Source of the DNA: Amanita rubescens
Taxonomy: Eukaryota > Basidiomycota > Agaricomycetes > Agaricales > Amanitaceae
Length of the DNA stretch: 64,000 nt
Direction of reading: 5' to 3'
Assembly (NCBI GenBank): GCA_015039365.1
Contig: WION01000003.1
Location: 1,426,001-1,490,000, forward strand
Shown here: piece after piece, positions 40,225 to 55,300 of the stretch
Numbering within the stretch: the stretch's first letter is position 1
Layout of the letters: each line of letters starts with the position of its first letter
Notes under the pieces: generated by a model
What the model was told of the DNA's origin: nothing
What the model saw: the letters and a program-made list of their open reading frames with translations, nothing else
Databases searched by the model: none
Program-made: the position numbers and the translations under genes

Positions 40225-41920
40225 GGTAAATGTGTGTAAATGTGGATTCTAAGGAAGAGGAGCTAATGTTTGCAGACAGGTTTAGATAGGCGTTTCAATT
40301 TCAAAATTCAACCACACGGTCGGTCAGCCATTTCCTGCTTGGACAAACAAGTAGAGCGCTGATAGTTGAGAAGTTGACGTTTTTTTTTGGGGGGGGGGCA
40401 ATGCAATTGAGGTGCTGGAGGTGTTGACGGTTGTCTAAAAGGATGACATGGACCAACTGGTACTGTGCTCAGCATCGACGCTACCAGAGCGAACACAATT
40501 AGGCATCAGTGAGCGAGACGCGCTCAGGGTCAGCCTATTTGCACCGATGAGTAATATGGCGGGATGGAGAAGCTGAAGACCAGGACCTTCGTAATTTCGT
40601 TATGCATCAATTGGCAATCGGTCGTTCATACCAATGCACTAGAGGAACTATCTCCTCGTATCCCGAACACAACTATCTGGGCTCATCACCTGATACACGC
40701 TCTGTTCCTCCATCACTGTCTATCATTATCAGTCAAACCGGGGGAAAACTTGCCCTTGACGCAGATCCAATATCTCCGACACAAAAAAACTCATTATTCA
40801 TCCTATCTCTCGTGCTACTTCATGCACGTATACCTATGTAAATGATAGGCTCGACGCTCGAGCGAGAAGGCCCGTCATCGCCTCCATGATATCGATGTTC
40901 AAGGATGGAGTATGTTTGGATCGACGACCAGCGCCAATGGTACCGGTAAACGATGTAAGTACATGCGCGCACATGTGGATTCTAAAGAAGAGAAGCTAAC
41001 ATAAGCGGACAGATTTATGTATGTAGGGGTTTTAATGTCAACACGAAGCTCCAAAGGATGAATGATGCACGAGGATGACAATTTAAGGATGAATATACAC
41101 CCCTGTATTGTAGATAATAGAATAATAGAATAATAGATACTATCGTAAATTGCGTTCGTCTTGTAGAGTGGACGCGAAAGAGAAGAAACTCCACCCAATT
41201 TCAACAACCTCCCCCGACCCATCGATCCGTCTTACATGTCACGGTACTTGGTATAGATCGCACCAGGCTTGGACTCCAGAGGCAACGGTTTTCTCAATCC
41301 CCTTGTCGCCTCAAGCCTCGACCAATCTGCGGCGTCATCACAGATCAGCGGGCTTCGTATCCTCAACACAGATGGCGACAAAGAAGTGTACATCGGTGAC
41401 CGCGTCGAGGACCTCCACTCATCTTCTTGGGGCTAGCGGTAGGACTCGAGTCAGCGCGAGACAAACCCCGGCTCCTGCTCCCGCTCCTCATCCGCCTCAA
41501 TACACGTGTATACGGATCCTCTCCCCGAATTGTGTTGTCCTCTTCTTGCTAGGTACTGCTCGAGAGGAGGCCAAAAACCAAGGGACCCCGCTACTGGCAT
41601 TTCCAGGCGTCGAAAGTTGCGGCGGAAAAGGCTCGACGATCTTGACCCCTCTTCCTATTTCTACCTGTCGTTGGCGTTGACTACGATCCATCCTTCTGAG
41701 CCGCAGTAGCCCCTATGATACACACCCCCCGCTTGTCCACGCTCGTCCCTCCGGATCTGGCAGTCGATGACAACGTTGGCCCTGGCACGAAGACCTCCAT
41801 CGAATCTGCCATCCACCTCTCCTCGCCCACTCTTGCGAGAATGAGCTCGTGTGCCGCAACTTTTTCCGAGGAACCTGGTAACCGACTCTTGCCAGGTTCC
41901 CCGTCGGAATAGTTGTCTTC
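40225..41920. other. intergenic, with a diverged copy of a gene start and a short coding-like piece
   Basis: 40905-41065 resembles 40160-40320 (shared phrases GACGACCAGCGCC, CATGTGGATTCTAA, CGGACAG). 41244-41420 plus strand holds about 58 open codons (L-R-I-L-N-T-D-G-D-K-E-V-Y-I-G-D-R-V) closed by TAG on both sides, a likely gene remnant I cannot name. A T10-G9 run lies at about 40380-40398. Confidence 0.4.
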
Positions 41921-42496
41921 CTAGTCGCTACCGTCATCATCGTCCCCAAATTGAGATGAATCCGGAAGAAGACATGTTGGCGATGATAATGGTGGGCAGG
42001 ATGTCGGACTACCTGAGTTTCGGACAGATTCAGGCCTGACATCGTTTCTTATCGGGCTAGATAGGGAATGAATGGGTCCTGATCGATGTATTCCTCGATT
42101 CCCGAGAGAATATCCCCATTCTTCATCCGAACCGAGTCCCGGAGGTCCAACTCGTCCTTCTCTGCTTCTACCATATCCAGGCCGGGCACCTTGAGCGAAT
42201 AGTCTTCCCCACCGCGATCTCTTCTCCAATCGAACGTGCATATCATCCTTGTGAAGGCAGCAGCACCGTTCGCATATGAACCAAAGGATGACAGGTAAGA
42301 CGAGGGCGCCTGGGACAGAAGCTAACAGGATACGATAATTGGAGATAAGACCTCGGAAGTTTTGAAAAGCGAGCTTTGGGACGCAGTCGTAGAGACGGGA
42401 GATGGAAACGACGTTGAAGATGACGGGGAAACTAACGAGATTGGCGAGGTGGATGTATCCGAGGTGACGAAGGGATCGCGCTAGAGTGAGAATCAA
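41921..42496 (-). CDS. possible membrane protein fragment
   Basis: 190 open codons without a confident ATG. The first 90 residues hold hydrophobic segments (H-L-A-N-L-V-S-F-P-V-I-F-N-V-V; L-L-A-S-V-P-G-A-L-V-L-P-V-I-L-W-F-I-C-E-R) followed by a Cys/basic stop-transfer-like end and a Ser/Gly/Pro-rich tail. Immediately upstream, in another frame, A-D-N-F-T-S-L-I-V-S-G-F-R-R-F looks coding, so a frameshift or intron near 42515 is likely. Not recognised; may be a remnant. Confidence 0.3.
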   Translation of the reverse strand: MILTLARSLRHLGYIHLANLVSFPVIFNVVSISRLYDCVPKLAFQNFRGLISNYRILLASVPGALVLPVILWFICERCCCLHKDDMHVRLEKRSRWGRLFAQGARPGYGRSREGRVGPPGLGSDEEWGYSLGNRGIHRSGPIHSLSSPIRNDVRPESVRNSGSPTSCPPLSSPTCLLPDSSQFGDDDDGSD

Positions 42497-43704
42497 GAAG
42501 AGAGCTGGATGTTGTCACAGAAACGGCGGAAACCGGAGACAATAAGACTGGTGAAGTTGTCCGCGGTCAACCAGCAGTCGAACGTCGACGTCGTTGAAAG
42601 CAAGCAGACGATCGAAGCAACCTTTTCGCCCAATTGGCGAGGTTCCCGCATATAACGTGCATGTTGGTATAGCTTGACCGCGGGCGATTGTCTATCACGG
42701 CGACATGTCGAAGGATGAGATGACAGTTTTGCAATCCTCTAAAGTTTCATGCATTTCAAATGTCGTTTGATGATAGATTGCTATGAATTCGGAAGTTGGT
42801 ATAGATATGGGTATGGTTGGGCTATAGCGATCACGAGAAGCTCAGATGCGGGAGACGCAAACTATATTTAGTATATACCTATAGCGATCACGAGAAGCTA
42901 GTAGGTAATATAAGTATAAAGTATAATAAGAGTGAAATAAAGATCCTACTCACCTCAGATGCGGGAGACGCAAACTGAGGTGGGATGTACGAATGTGCGC
43001 AGCACATAGAATAAACTGTATAGTACCAAGCCACAGACGGGCGGAAGCAAATGGGAAGAATAGGAACGTACGACGGTAGAACTGAAAGGCAAGACTGCCT
43101 ACCGTATAAGGAAACTGTCCATATAAGGAAGGTCCGTGGCGCGTGGGCGCATCAAGCGCCACCGCCGCATTGCGAGATTGCTCAACTTCCACATGGGCAT
43201 GGTCGGTAGTGCTATTCGTTGCCAGAAGTTAACGAGCGCGAAGAGTGGTGGTGCCACTTCTTGTCTATTGAAGGGTATTATCTGGTGGGATCATGAAATC
43301 CCACTCAATTCTCTAAAAGCGCTGAGGTCGTGAGCAGGCGAGTCAAAGGCGAGAGTCCTGCAGTAGTAAAGCGGCGGATGACGTGATAAAATTGGGGGTA
43401 TGAATCGCCCGTCACTTCCGAGCGTTGGGCTTAGGGCCAGCCGCCAGAAAGTTGTTGAACGGCCTGAGCCGACTAGATAAAAACCGTGAATGAGCAAACG
43501 GGTAACTTGAAGTATGAGAAAACGACAGAGAAGAACTTACGAAGCTGAGGTGGTGGCGAGTTGCCGGAGTCTGCACTCCTGGTGGGAGGCAGAAAACTCT
43601 GGACGTGGAAGTACTGTAGCACATCAAGTAGCTACTACTAGGGTCAGGCGTGCCGCGTGCCTGACTCCAGGACCTTGGCGCCGTGCCTCTTCCGTCTGCT
43701 TCAG
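42497..43704. other. intergenic with a short interleaved duplication
   Basis: The phrases CTATAGCGATCACGAGAAGCT and CTCAGATGCGGGAGACGCAAACT each occur twice between 42822 and 42977. No gene supported. Confidence 0.4.
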
Positions 43705-44639
<935 letters not shown>

Positions 44640-44837
44640 CGTATGTTGACATTGTATTGCCAGTGTATAACCATTTGTTTCGCATAATCGTCATGTCTCT
44701 CAGGCTGGCAGCAGTAGAGTTGTGAATGTTCATGGGTACAATTTCCGAAATATGAGAATAACTAAGACGGGTTCAGAACACTATATGACGTTGTTATAAG
44801 GAGAGAAATCCAACATGTCCTTATCCTATTCCCGCAA

Positions 44838-47800
44838 TTACTTAACAGGCTTCGCATTCAAAAGATCTGTTACAAGTCTTATCAGTCAACGTTAACAAAC
44901 AAGACATTCAAAATAACGTACCACTCGCAACCCGCTTATCTTCCTCAGTTAACCCCGAATCATGCGCTTCGAGGAAAGCATCAACTTCATCCATCACTTG
45001 ATCGTTATCTTCTTCAAACGGATCATCGTCAGAGTCCTCATCATCCTCTATAGCATCATCAATCGCAAACGGCGTCCGCTCCATCAAAGCCGCATTGACA
45101 GCATTGACGGCTTTCGCCATCGGCATAGCGGAAAGACCGCCAGTCTCAAGAACAGGAGGGAGGTTCTTTGAAGAAGCAGCTACCACGTCGATGGTAAGCC
45201 CTGTCATTGATGTTGAAGGTGTTGCAACTGACGAGCTTGAGTCTGTCTTGGTTGTCGATTCGGTACTGAGGCTTGATTTGGACGCGGAGGAACGCATGGA
45301 AGGTGTAAGAAGCGATTCCCGCGCTTTGGGTTCTTGGAGCGTCGTAATCCGACCAATAGACGGACGGTGAATGACCTAATAAAGGTAATCAGTCTTATGG
45401 TCGTCTGTTGTAGACGTAAAAAGCAGGACTTACGTGGTGTTTCCCGATTGTCTTGCCGATCTCGTCAGTGAACATGTTAAATATCTTCTTGTTGCTATCA
45501 GTGGCGATGCTTGACCAAATGTCGCCAAGGATGCCTGCACTAGCCACGGGGAGTTCGAGCTCAGGAAGCGGTTGCAACCTAAACGAGGCGGGGAGGTCTG
45601 TTTCGAAGAATGATTCAAGGATTTCATCAGCAAGAACGACCATGCGGAACCTGTATTGGACAAAGTCAGCGTTCGTAAGCTCTAGCGAGACTATTGATAA
45701 TCGGCCTACGTTGCAAGATTGATGTAAGGTTGATTTGTCTCAACGGACGTTTCCTCGTCCGACCTACCCTCATTTTGCGGAAGGAGTGTGTCACCATATT
45801 CAAATGCGTTGCTCATGAATCTGCTAACGGCGCCCAAGTAAGCATCGCCAACTTCGAATCGGAAAATGAACTGAAAAATTTGTTTATAAATGAATTAGCA
45901 GGAAACGAAAAACGTCCACGCACCAGCAGCGACTCGGACAATGTCAGCACTTCATCTTTGGTAAGATACCCGTCCTTGTTCTTGTCATGGAGGTTGAGGA
46001 ACCATTCAATGTTCTCCATCAAGTCATTGAACATGACACCATCCAAGCCCGATACAAGATCCTGCAATCATCAGGCAACAAATCAGAAAGAAGAACCACA
46101 ACGAGTAAAACTTCCGCCTACCTGGAACGACAACGCACCCCGACATGACGTATCCCAAAAGTAGAACAACCTATCGATAAACTCATGTTCGGCGACCTCA
46201 CGATCCACACGCCGCTATCAAACAAGCAAAACGTCAGAAAAGATTCTTCATGACAGAACGGGAACTCACCGTCAAACCATTCATAACGATCTTCTCATCT
46301 CGAGCCCACGTCGCGATCTCGCTCAAAAAGTGGCGGAACGTCCGCAATCCGATCCTCGTCTCAGGCTTCTCCTCATGACCATCGTTGGTCGTGAACAACG
46401 ACGGCGGTGGCGCAGTCGCAGGTGGCGCCGGCTCAATACACATCGCCTTATACAAGGCATCGTAAATGAGCCCCGCTTGTTCCTTGCTGAATCTACCGAG
46501 AGTCTTGAGGTTCCGAACCGCAGCACGCTTAGAGAAGGCTTCGATATTGTGGATGATCTCGTTTCGGAAACGTTTCCGTTCCGAGAGAATCATTTCCTCT
46601 GTAATAACGGAAAACTCTCGGAAGGATATGAGAAGGAGTTCTTGGAAGCGCGTGATGGCGCGCGATCGGGGGTCACTTGAGCTTGGATGGGCTGATTGGT
46701 CAAGGGAGGCGAAGTATTCCCTCATCACGCTGAACGGCAACGTGAGTGGTATGATCATCGAAAGGGTTTTAGTACGTACTTGAGGAAACCGCCGTCATCC
46801 TGAACTTGTAGTAGCTTCTCCCCATTGATCTTGAGAATAGCTATAATATGTTCCATCGTAAGTCACGGTATCATCGTCGAAGCTGGAAGTCAGACCTAAT
46901 CTATCAAAAAGTCATTAATACGAAGAATTCAACATAAAAAAGGTTTACATACCCTACTTGGAACAAAACCTTTGGCCCCATACAGAAGAAACAGTCCACT
47001 ATCCGGAACGCGAAGACCATAGGCATACTGTTGATATATCTGAGACCTCTGTCAGCTCCTGATTGCAAAATGAGTGAAATTTCACGTACAAACTGAGGAA
47101 CCAGGGAAGCGATGCGACCGATAGTTGCACGTCAACCGTTTCGAAATGAGTGTGGATCATAGGAAGACATCTGGCTACCAGAGCTTCGAAGACGCGTTGA
47201 TCGAGGAGCGTCCCATGCATCGATGGCCTGTAGAGCATGTATCATTAGTAATGAAGAAAATGGAGAGAAGGTAACGTACGAGTAGTATCCTGGTAGTAAT
47301 CTATCGCATAGCACTTCCAAAAGCCAAAATGCCTGCTCTTCCGACATATAACTGCCAATCGCGTTTGATAAACGAATCAAGGGGGACAAAGGGGGAAGAC
47401 CCTACATTAGGATCGCTGCTGCAAGTATGTTCATCGCCTATATATCAAGTTAGTTCATGGTTTCGCAAAAAGGGGAGGAACCGACCTGACAATACCCAAG
47501 TTCCGGGTTCTTGAACGAATACGCTTGTAGCACCCGGCGGAGCGCGCCTATGCCTTCCTCAGATTGGTAGCCGGCATATTCGGGTAGACTTCTGTGTAAA
47601 TCCTTCTCGATATCTTCTGTGCTTGTACTAGTTTTGCCCTTGTGTTCCTCTAGTAACCGTTCGTAGTAGCCAGGGTTCGTGAAACGAAGGAAAATGGATC
47701 CGGAAAGCGTTTCCCATATTTCTCCACGTAGTCTGTTTGGAAGTCCGACTTGAACTAGCCTTGTACATTGAGGATAACGCAACAAAGCCAGGTTCCGGCC

Positions 47801-48745
47801 GTGAGCTAAAAAAACTCGTGAAATAGCAGAATTTAATGATAAACGAGACTGTACTTCTCAAATATGTAGTCCATAGCTTGATCTTTGATGCTTCCCTCAG
47901 TCTAGTTCGAGGTTAGTGAAAAAAATCTCTTGTTGAGATAGTCTACAGACTTTTTAGGATCACCAGGAAACTTGAAGCGAAGACCCAGTCCGCCGTGGTA
48001 TAGATGCTCTCTAGCAGGTGCACCATCTGTCTCTTCGCTAATTAGACTACCATCTTCTCGTTCATTATCAGCAACGTTGGACGAGGTGGATATAAGAGCC
48101 TCTGAATAACACGTCTTGACAAACGTCTTGACGGCCTTCATCTGACCCTTTTGCAGCTCGATTTTCAGCGCATCCCGAAGTATGGTGCAAAACGCGTCCG
48201 CAGTTGGGCGTAAAGACGTCAGTTGAACGACCTTGAAAGTTCGGTTCAAGTTATAATGTAGTTCCGTGATGGATGGGCTACGTACGAGTCGTGGACCGTG
48301 CCAGGTTGATACGCTGAGCGCATATATGCCCGCTCTGGCGTTCAACCGTTCAACGCGACGAACGGTTGCGAGGGGTATTGTGAACCGGACGGATTTGCGA
48401 TCCAACGATGCAAACGAGAGGTAGGGCGGCATGAGGTAAAGCTTCCCCGCCTATTCGAATCGTACGGTGAGCAAAAGCCGTTATCGAAGCGCTGATAACT
48501 CACGTATGATTCTTCCTCTGCGTCTCCCAACGTCAAGACCGCGTTGATGTCCATCTTGTCGATATCATTGGAAGTAGAATCCGCGATTGTTGATGGAGGT
48601 ATAGAGAAGTAAATGTGGGTAAGTTCATCCTTTGTGGGCTCTTTAAAGTTGCGGAGAGCGGTTGAGATCATCGCGATCTCATGCGTGTCGCTTGCGGTGA
48701 ATGCGCGTGATGAACTGTTGCCTTTTTTGGAATGGGCGCGTCTCT
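44838..48745 (-). CDS. GRAM-TBC-EF-hand Rab GTPase-activating protein
   Basis: Multi-exon gene with short GT-AG introns. Exons near 48.7-47.9 kb carry a GRAM domain (L-Y-L-M-P-P-Y-L-S-F-A-S-L and R-R-V-E-R-L). 47.8-47.0 kb is the TBC domain with G-L-P-N-R-L-R-G-E-I-W-E and Y-C-Q, followed by W-L-L-E-V-L-C-D-R-L-L-P-G-Y-Y, P-W-F-L-S-L-Y and F-R-I-V-D-C-F-F. 46.07-45.81 kb has an EF-hand (D-K-N-K-D-G-Y-L-T-K-D-E). The last exon ends D-L-L-N-A-K-P-V-K, stop 44840-44838. The order matches the yeast GYP2 / animal TBC1D9 family, which stimulates Rab GTP hydrolysis in membrane traffic. The 5' end is unresolved: an acceptor at about 48746 implies an earlier exon not identified. Confidence 0.85.
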
Positions 48746-51700
48746 ACGATCTATTATTGACGTCGTGTCCGCCCCGACTTCATGAATCATAAGAGGAAGA
48801 ATCCCCAGGATACCTAGATCTCAAATATGTTGATCCAAGCGCGTCCCCGCTGCCTTTAAAAACTAAACACGAATTTTGTTTTTACTTTCATATGAGTCGC
48901 TGTACACGAGTCAACGACTGACAAAGAATGGAAAGAGAACTGAAATTATATGTCCCTACGGTATTTGATCCACCTTTCCTCCTCTGCAAAGTTACACGTT
49001 TCAACACAGGTGAGGGCAATGCTATGTGCTCGGCTTGGCGCGCCGAAGCCAACGACTCGAAGTCATTTTCCCATCTCACAGAAATCTATGTAGTACGTCG
49101 TCTAGTGGCACCTATACCGCCTCGTCTAACATTCCTTTTCCATCAGTGGGAATCCTTATTTTAAAAACTTTCTGACCCCAGCATCCACGTACAGATGCAA
49201 CAAATGCTAGTAATATGTACTACTCCAAGTTTCTGAATGTAAGCACATCAATAAGTTTGATCGCGTCGCTACACGAGCCGCATTTCTCGCTTGACCTGGT
49301 CCTCTCGAGAGCAGGGGTGCTGATGGGAGCCATCAGCTTGTCAAACGAGAAAGGACAATAGAATCGCTCGCGTGGTTCTGCGAGGATCACTGTTAGTGGA
49401 GTGGTCAGATTGGACACGAGAGAGCGAAAAGATCGGCATACCATCGGGTTCCTGACTCGCGACTTGGAGCGATCGGAAGACGGAGGTTGAATTGTGATGT
49501 ACGGATGGTTCCCATGCTACCTCAAGACTCGGCAAAGCTGGGTTTTCGTCGCGAATCTCTTGTGATCACGCGAAAAGATCCAATAATAGCGCTGGGTGTG
49601 GATAAAGGGTGCCGGAAGCCTGAATGAGCCTGCAGAACAGGGTGAGACAAGGTATATACAGAAAGGGATGAAGGTACCTTCGTAAGTGCTGGACCCTTCT
49701 GTCCGTCTCCGTCGTTTTCCGCCCTTGCGCCGTATAGCCTGAACAGCCCGCATATCGCACATTCGTCGACGACAACGAGAGGGGGCGTTCAGAGCCGAGA
49801 TCACGGCGCTAAGCGAGATGACTTCTCGCTTAGCTGTAGCCCTATCCTCTGCAAATCGCCAGGCCGTGGTTCAGGAGCTCAGGATCACTTATAACAGAAT
49901 TAAGGAATGCAGCGGATAATGACAAATCCGAAGTAGACAGAAGGGTTATTGTTACTAGGCCGGACTGATTGGATAGGAGGAAGACGGGCGATACCGCTGC
50001 GTTTTGTGCTCCGTTAGGTTAAGGTAACATTTTACATTCACAGAGTTCGTCGGTGAGGGTTCGAATGGATGAGCAGCATCAATACGCAGCGTGGATCGAT
50101 GGTTTGTGGCCTGTAAAAGAGGGTCAGTCCGCTGCGTATACGGGAAAGATGGCAGCACCTTCATGAGCGTAGTACCCACCGATATATATCTCTCTTTCAC
50201 GCCATAAAGTCTGCAACCTTTGCCTTGATAACCGGCGTGGAGTGCTGGCGACGAACGAGCCAGATTCTGGAAGAGCTAAACCTTGAGGACAAGAGGGCCG
50301 AAGTCACGATTTGGGTGGTGGTCGGATGCAGAGTGTGGATAAAGCATTTTGGAAGCATACATGAAGGGTGTGAGGCCTACGAAAGGGGGTCAGTCCACGC
50401 GTATATAGGAATAGACGAGCACACCTTCACCCTTGTTATTCCTCTTTTTGCAATCCAATCCACTCCTGCGCTGTGCAGCCGGCACGGCTGGCAGTTATTC
50501 TGTAGAGGGGCAATGTCAACGAGAAAAGAACATGTCTTTCCTTGTTAACACATTCACCAAGCATAGCGAAGGGAGCGTTCAAGTGAAACCGATTCTCGTT
50601 TAACCTTACCCTTCGCATCGCGCCATGGTTGTACGTCCAAATCTCACCGCGCCATTGAACTGTCGGAGATCATTAGGTTGAGCGAGAAGGTGTAGTAAGG
50701 ATTTGTGGGCGCACCCTTGGGTTCTTGTAAAGTTGTACAGAGGCCTCGTCGATCGTGGTGGGATTCAACTAAAGGATAGCGGGTGACGATGAATACGTAG
50801 TTACAGTCACCGTTACGCTCAGTAGAGACTGGACATATAAGGGTGATGAGGATATGAACCGTCGAGTTTTGCGCCTTGTGTGAGTCATGACTGGTGCACC
50901 AGGCAGCTATTCCGACTCATGAGGTGACGGCGGGAAGACACGGGTGCTGCCTCAATAGACAATACATCAGTCTTATACCCTCGTCTTTCAAGTTGGCTCG
51001 ATTATAAGATTGGTTAGGTTGCGATGGACGGGCGGAGCCGCGAATAGAAGATGGTGGTTGGACAGCGTGTGTTGAAGCGGGGAGTAAGCGTAGCGTCCGT
51101 CTATATCATTCCGTCACCGTTGAACGTTGACCTGCACGTTGCCGAATGGAGGAGTTATGTATTCAAATATGTAACACTGAGCCTGAGAGCAACCCAGGGT
51201 CAGTGCCTCCTGAACTTTTAGTCCTGCGCGCTCTCAACCCTTTGGCTAGACGCACCATTCGATTTCACCCGATACACTCGCATCGCGTCTCGCGTCTCTT
51301 ACCACCACCATCCCCCCGTGGGAATTTTATTATTCTACCGAACACCTCCTCATTAATCGACATCGTCCTTCATCGAGCCTCTCTCGCGGCTCGAGCTCTT
51401 ATCCTACTCCCCGGGGGACCTTGGAGGGCCTTCCTTTTTTTCAGATCGGCCTGATCGATGACCTCGATGGCATCGTGAGGGTTTTCACTTGCAGCTGGCG
51501 ACTCGCGGTACTTCGACAGTACCGTAACTTGGAGGATTGGTACGGATAGGTTTGTAGCTTCGGCTCACCAGGCTGGGGGGGGGGGAATAGGCGATTGGAA
51601 GGCCTTAGGCCGCCCAATCGTTCAGGATGTCTGTAGACGAACACCACTCGCCCATTCAAAACTCACTACACCTGGCTTTTTCACATCTCGCGGAAGCGTA

Positions 51701-51999
51701 AGGGCTATTGCAGCCCAAGTACTCAATTCAGTCCCAGGAGGACATCGTCCCGAGGCTTTGGGGCCGGTAAACGGCGGCCCTGTCGGAGGAAGCAAAACGG
51801 AGGTAATGCAGGAGGGACCTGCTGCAATGCACTGGTGCGGTTTTTTATCCAACTCAATCCACTCGTTTCGTAGGTAGTAGTAGATAGTTTGTCACACTTT
51901 AGGTACTTAGCGTACCTACGATTCATACGGGTACCATTGGCTTCGGCTAGCTACACTATGTAGTTTGGGACTCGTCATCTAATACATCCGTTCTTGCTT
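48746..51999. other. intergenic, no supported gene
   Basis: Several short ORFs, none convincing. Three diverged repeats share the theme GTGTGGATAAAG or GGATCGATGG, then GGGTCAGTCC, then CGTATA(C/T)(A/G)GG (about 49595-49670, 50090-50145, 50333-50415). A G11 run lies near 51570. Confidence 0.45.
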
Positions 52000-52025
52000 A
52001 AAAAAAAAAAAAAAAAAAAAAAAAA
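52000..52025 (+). repeat. homopolymer run of 26 A
   Basis: Lies about 365 bases upstream of the GTPase gene start. Could be a nucleosome-excluding promoter tract or the tail of a retroposed RNA; no target duplication was seen. Confidence 0.7.
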
Positions 52026-52390
52026 GATACACTCGCATCTCAAGCCTATCGTTTCTAGCTGAAGCCTTTCCCACAGTCATCTGACGCACTGTTATCCCTT
52101 ATCTTGAGCGCTTGCACTACTACTTCTGTGCCTCGCGTACTACGAGTAGGTATCCACCATCTAATTCACTGTTCCCTCCGATCTCATAATCAGAATCCAA
52201 ACTTTAGAAACATCATACCTCTGTTGCAGTCCAAGTCCATACACTTCCTGATTCTCGCGAGTCACACCCAGCTATCATTGCTTGTTTCCATTATCTCTGG
52301 TGTGCATTTCCTTTTCACCACCACCCTATCAAACAATCTAATCTTGATGGGAGAGCTTGCTGCAACCTTGTTGTCTAGCTGGTCCCAAAA

Positions 52391-55300
52391 ATGTCTGGGA
52401 AAAAAAATGTTATTGGCTCAATGCTGGGAAAGTTAGCCCAGAAATTTAAGCAGGATTCAGCAAGTGAGGCAGCTCACACACAAACTCATGCTCCTGGCAC
52501 AACACCAGTCATGGCAGCTACAGCTGCTGCACCTTCTTTGAGTAGATTAATTTATGTGTTCAGGATTGCTAATCATTGACTGACACATATCAGATCCAGA
52601 TGACTCGGAGACACATGTTCAAATGCTCAGGGAACGCTATCTATGCTCACACTTTCGCATCCTTGTCATTGGGAGGGCTAATGCAGGCAAGACAACCATC
52701 CTTGAGAAGGTTTGTGGCATAGCAAAGGGGACAAAGCCCATCATATATGATAAAGATGGTAAATCACTCTGAGTTTTGTGCTTCCTTTGACTGTGAGTTT
52801 CTTGCAGGGAATCAGCTTGAACAGTCTGTGATTCATTTGATGCCATCACTTGGGGTGAGTCAGATAATGGTGCAGGGATGTACCCATTCACATGCAATAA
52901 TAACAGAGAGGCCTGCATGATATTTGGCATCAAATTACATACCCTGGAAGTAACTTTGTCTTCCATGATTCACAGGGTTTTGAATCTGGTTCAACTGAGG
53001 AATTGGAGATTGCCTGGAAGTTCATTGAAAAGAAGTCTGCAGAAACTGAGCTGAAGAATCAGTTGCATGCAATTTGGTATCTGGCTTTATCTCTTTACAG
53101 TACTGTCTGACCTAGCATCCTGTAGGTACTGTATACCCATGGACAGCCCTCGTCCCATTCTACCTGCAGAACTTGAATTCTTCAATAAAGGGACAGGCAG
53201 AGGTAAGTCCTAATGAATTCATATCTCATCTTGTAACTTGTTGGTTTTGGAGAGATTGTTTACCCTTAACTACTGTTACCTCCTTTCCATTGGCCAACTT
53301 GCCACAAAATCTACTTGTACTGACTAGTAAATATTTCCTTTACAGTTGCTTTGGTGGTTATATTCACTAAATTTGATGGCCAAATAGCCACTGAATTTGT
53401 CAACTTGCCTGATGCAAAGGATGAAGATAAGTGGGAGAGAGCCAGTGAAATTGCTGAAATCACTTTTCAAAAAGTTTATCTTCCTAAAGTTTTGGATACC
53501 AAATATCCTCCCAAGGCATATGTGCGATTGGAAGGTGAGAGCGATGAGGGTTTATTTCCTCATGAAAATTGGTGTAATATTGTTCCATAGACATGGATTT
53601 ACCAGAAACAAATTGTGCTGAATTAACTCAGCAAACTGCTGATGCAATAGATGATGATAGCATACATCAGCTGTTTGTTTCAACACAGATGAATAATCTT
53701 GACCTTTGTGTTAAATCTGCACTTCAGTGAGGGTTAATTCAACATGTCACTGACTTACTAACATCAACATTGTTCAGACATGTTCTGAAACATAAACATT
53801 GGACATGGGATGATGTCATTCTCATAGTTTTTTCAAAATTTCCACATCTCTGGGTATGCATTTTCTTCAAACTGCACATTAGCATTGGAAAGGTTAAATA
53901 GCAATAGGTGGACAGGGAGGTAGGTGGCCTTATATGGAATGATAAATACTTGTAACAATTTATCAGGAGGTAAGTAATGCTCAAATGCCCTCACATGAGA
54001 ACAAGATTAATCATATTTCAGATGAACAATGAACAACTGAGTGAAACACAGGTGAGTTTTCGCCCTCTTCTTGCTGGCAGGATCTGAAGACATTAATATC
54101 AGTGGGTAAGTGACATTGAACTAGCATAGATCTCACATATCATTTCATGACAACAGTTTGTGAGAAATGCTTCCTTTTGTGATCAGGAATCTTGTCCCTA
54201 CTTGTCCCATGATCTACAGGAAGTGAGTGACATGGTGACTCAATTTTGATTTTTGGTAAATGATCTCATTGTGCATCATATGACAAATAGCAAGTGAGTT
54301 AATTTATCATTGCAAGCAAACTTGTCAATCCAACTTTTCATGGACAGGGAGTGAGTAATATAACACTGCCTCACACCACACTTGACCTGCTTAAAGAAAG
54401 TAAGCAACATTGATGTTTGTGCAGCTTATCAAACATAACTCAATGAACAACAGAAAGTTGGTGACATACTATTATCTGAAAGACAGTCTCAACAAAGTTC
54501 TTTGCATTAATAACAGGAAGTAAGCAACATTTCCTTTCTGTCTGCTTATAATCATTACATCTTGTCTCAAAACAACAGACAGTAAATATTTCTTCTTTTC
54601 AAAGCTTCTTGACAACTTAGTCACAAACTATGGCAAAACAAACAGGATGTATGTGATCCTTTTGTGAGATGTAAATTCATCATATGAAATACTATGTCAA
54701 AAGAGAGTCAGTCACATTGTTTCCTTTGTCCCAACTCAAGAAGCTAATTCCTTTCCAAAAGGAAGTGAGTGATGCCAGCCACTCTGCTACAGGACAAGTT
54801 GGACACATTTGTTGTTCTACAGATTGTGAGTGGTGTTGAAAGTATTGTGAAAAGCAGTGTAAATCACATGTTTTCTGATAATATAGCAGGTTAGCAGCAT
54901 GTCATGCTAGTTTAGTGGTTCAGAAGATGACCTTATCAAAATTTGCCTCTGGCCAACAGTATGTGAGTAACATTGCAAATATTTCTGAGCAACTGTTCTA
55001 TGTATTTCCCTTATCACTGACAGGATGTGAGCTTGAAGATTTTTGTGGAAGGCAGTCACATCACATCTTTTGCTGTTACCAACAGGATGTAGGTGACATT
55101 ACACATTTTGTGACAGGCAGTCTTATCACATCTCTTCATATGACCAACAGTTTGTCAGTGACATTGCACATTTTGTGAAACACAGTCTCATCACATCTTT
55201 TCCTATCACCAACAGTATGTGAGTGACATTGCACATTTTGTGAAATGCAGTCTCATCACACTTTTCCCTATTACCAACAGGAAGTGAGTGACATTGCACA

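Noticed and set aside
49517..49804. Arg-rich minus-strand ORF
   Set aside because: Overlapping frames are equally open, no splice-consistent extension and no recognisable domain.
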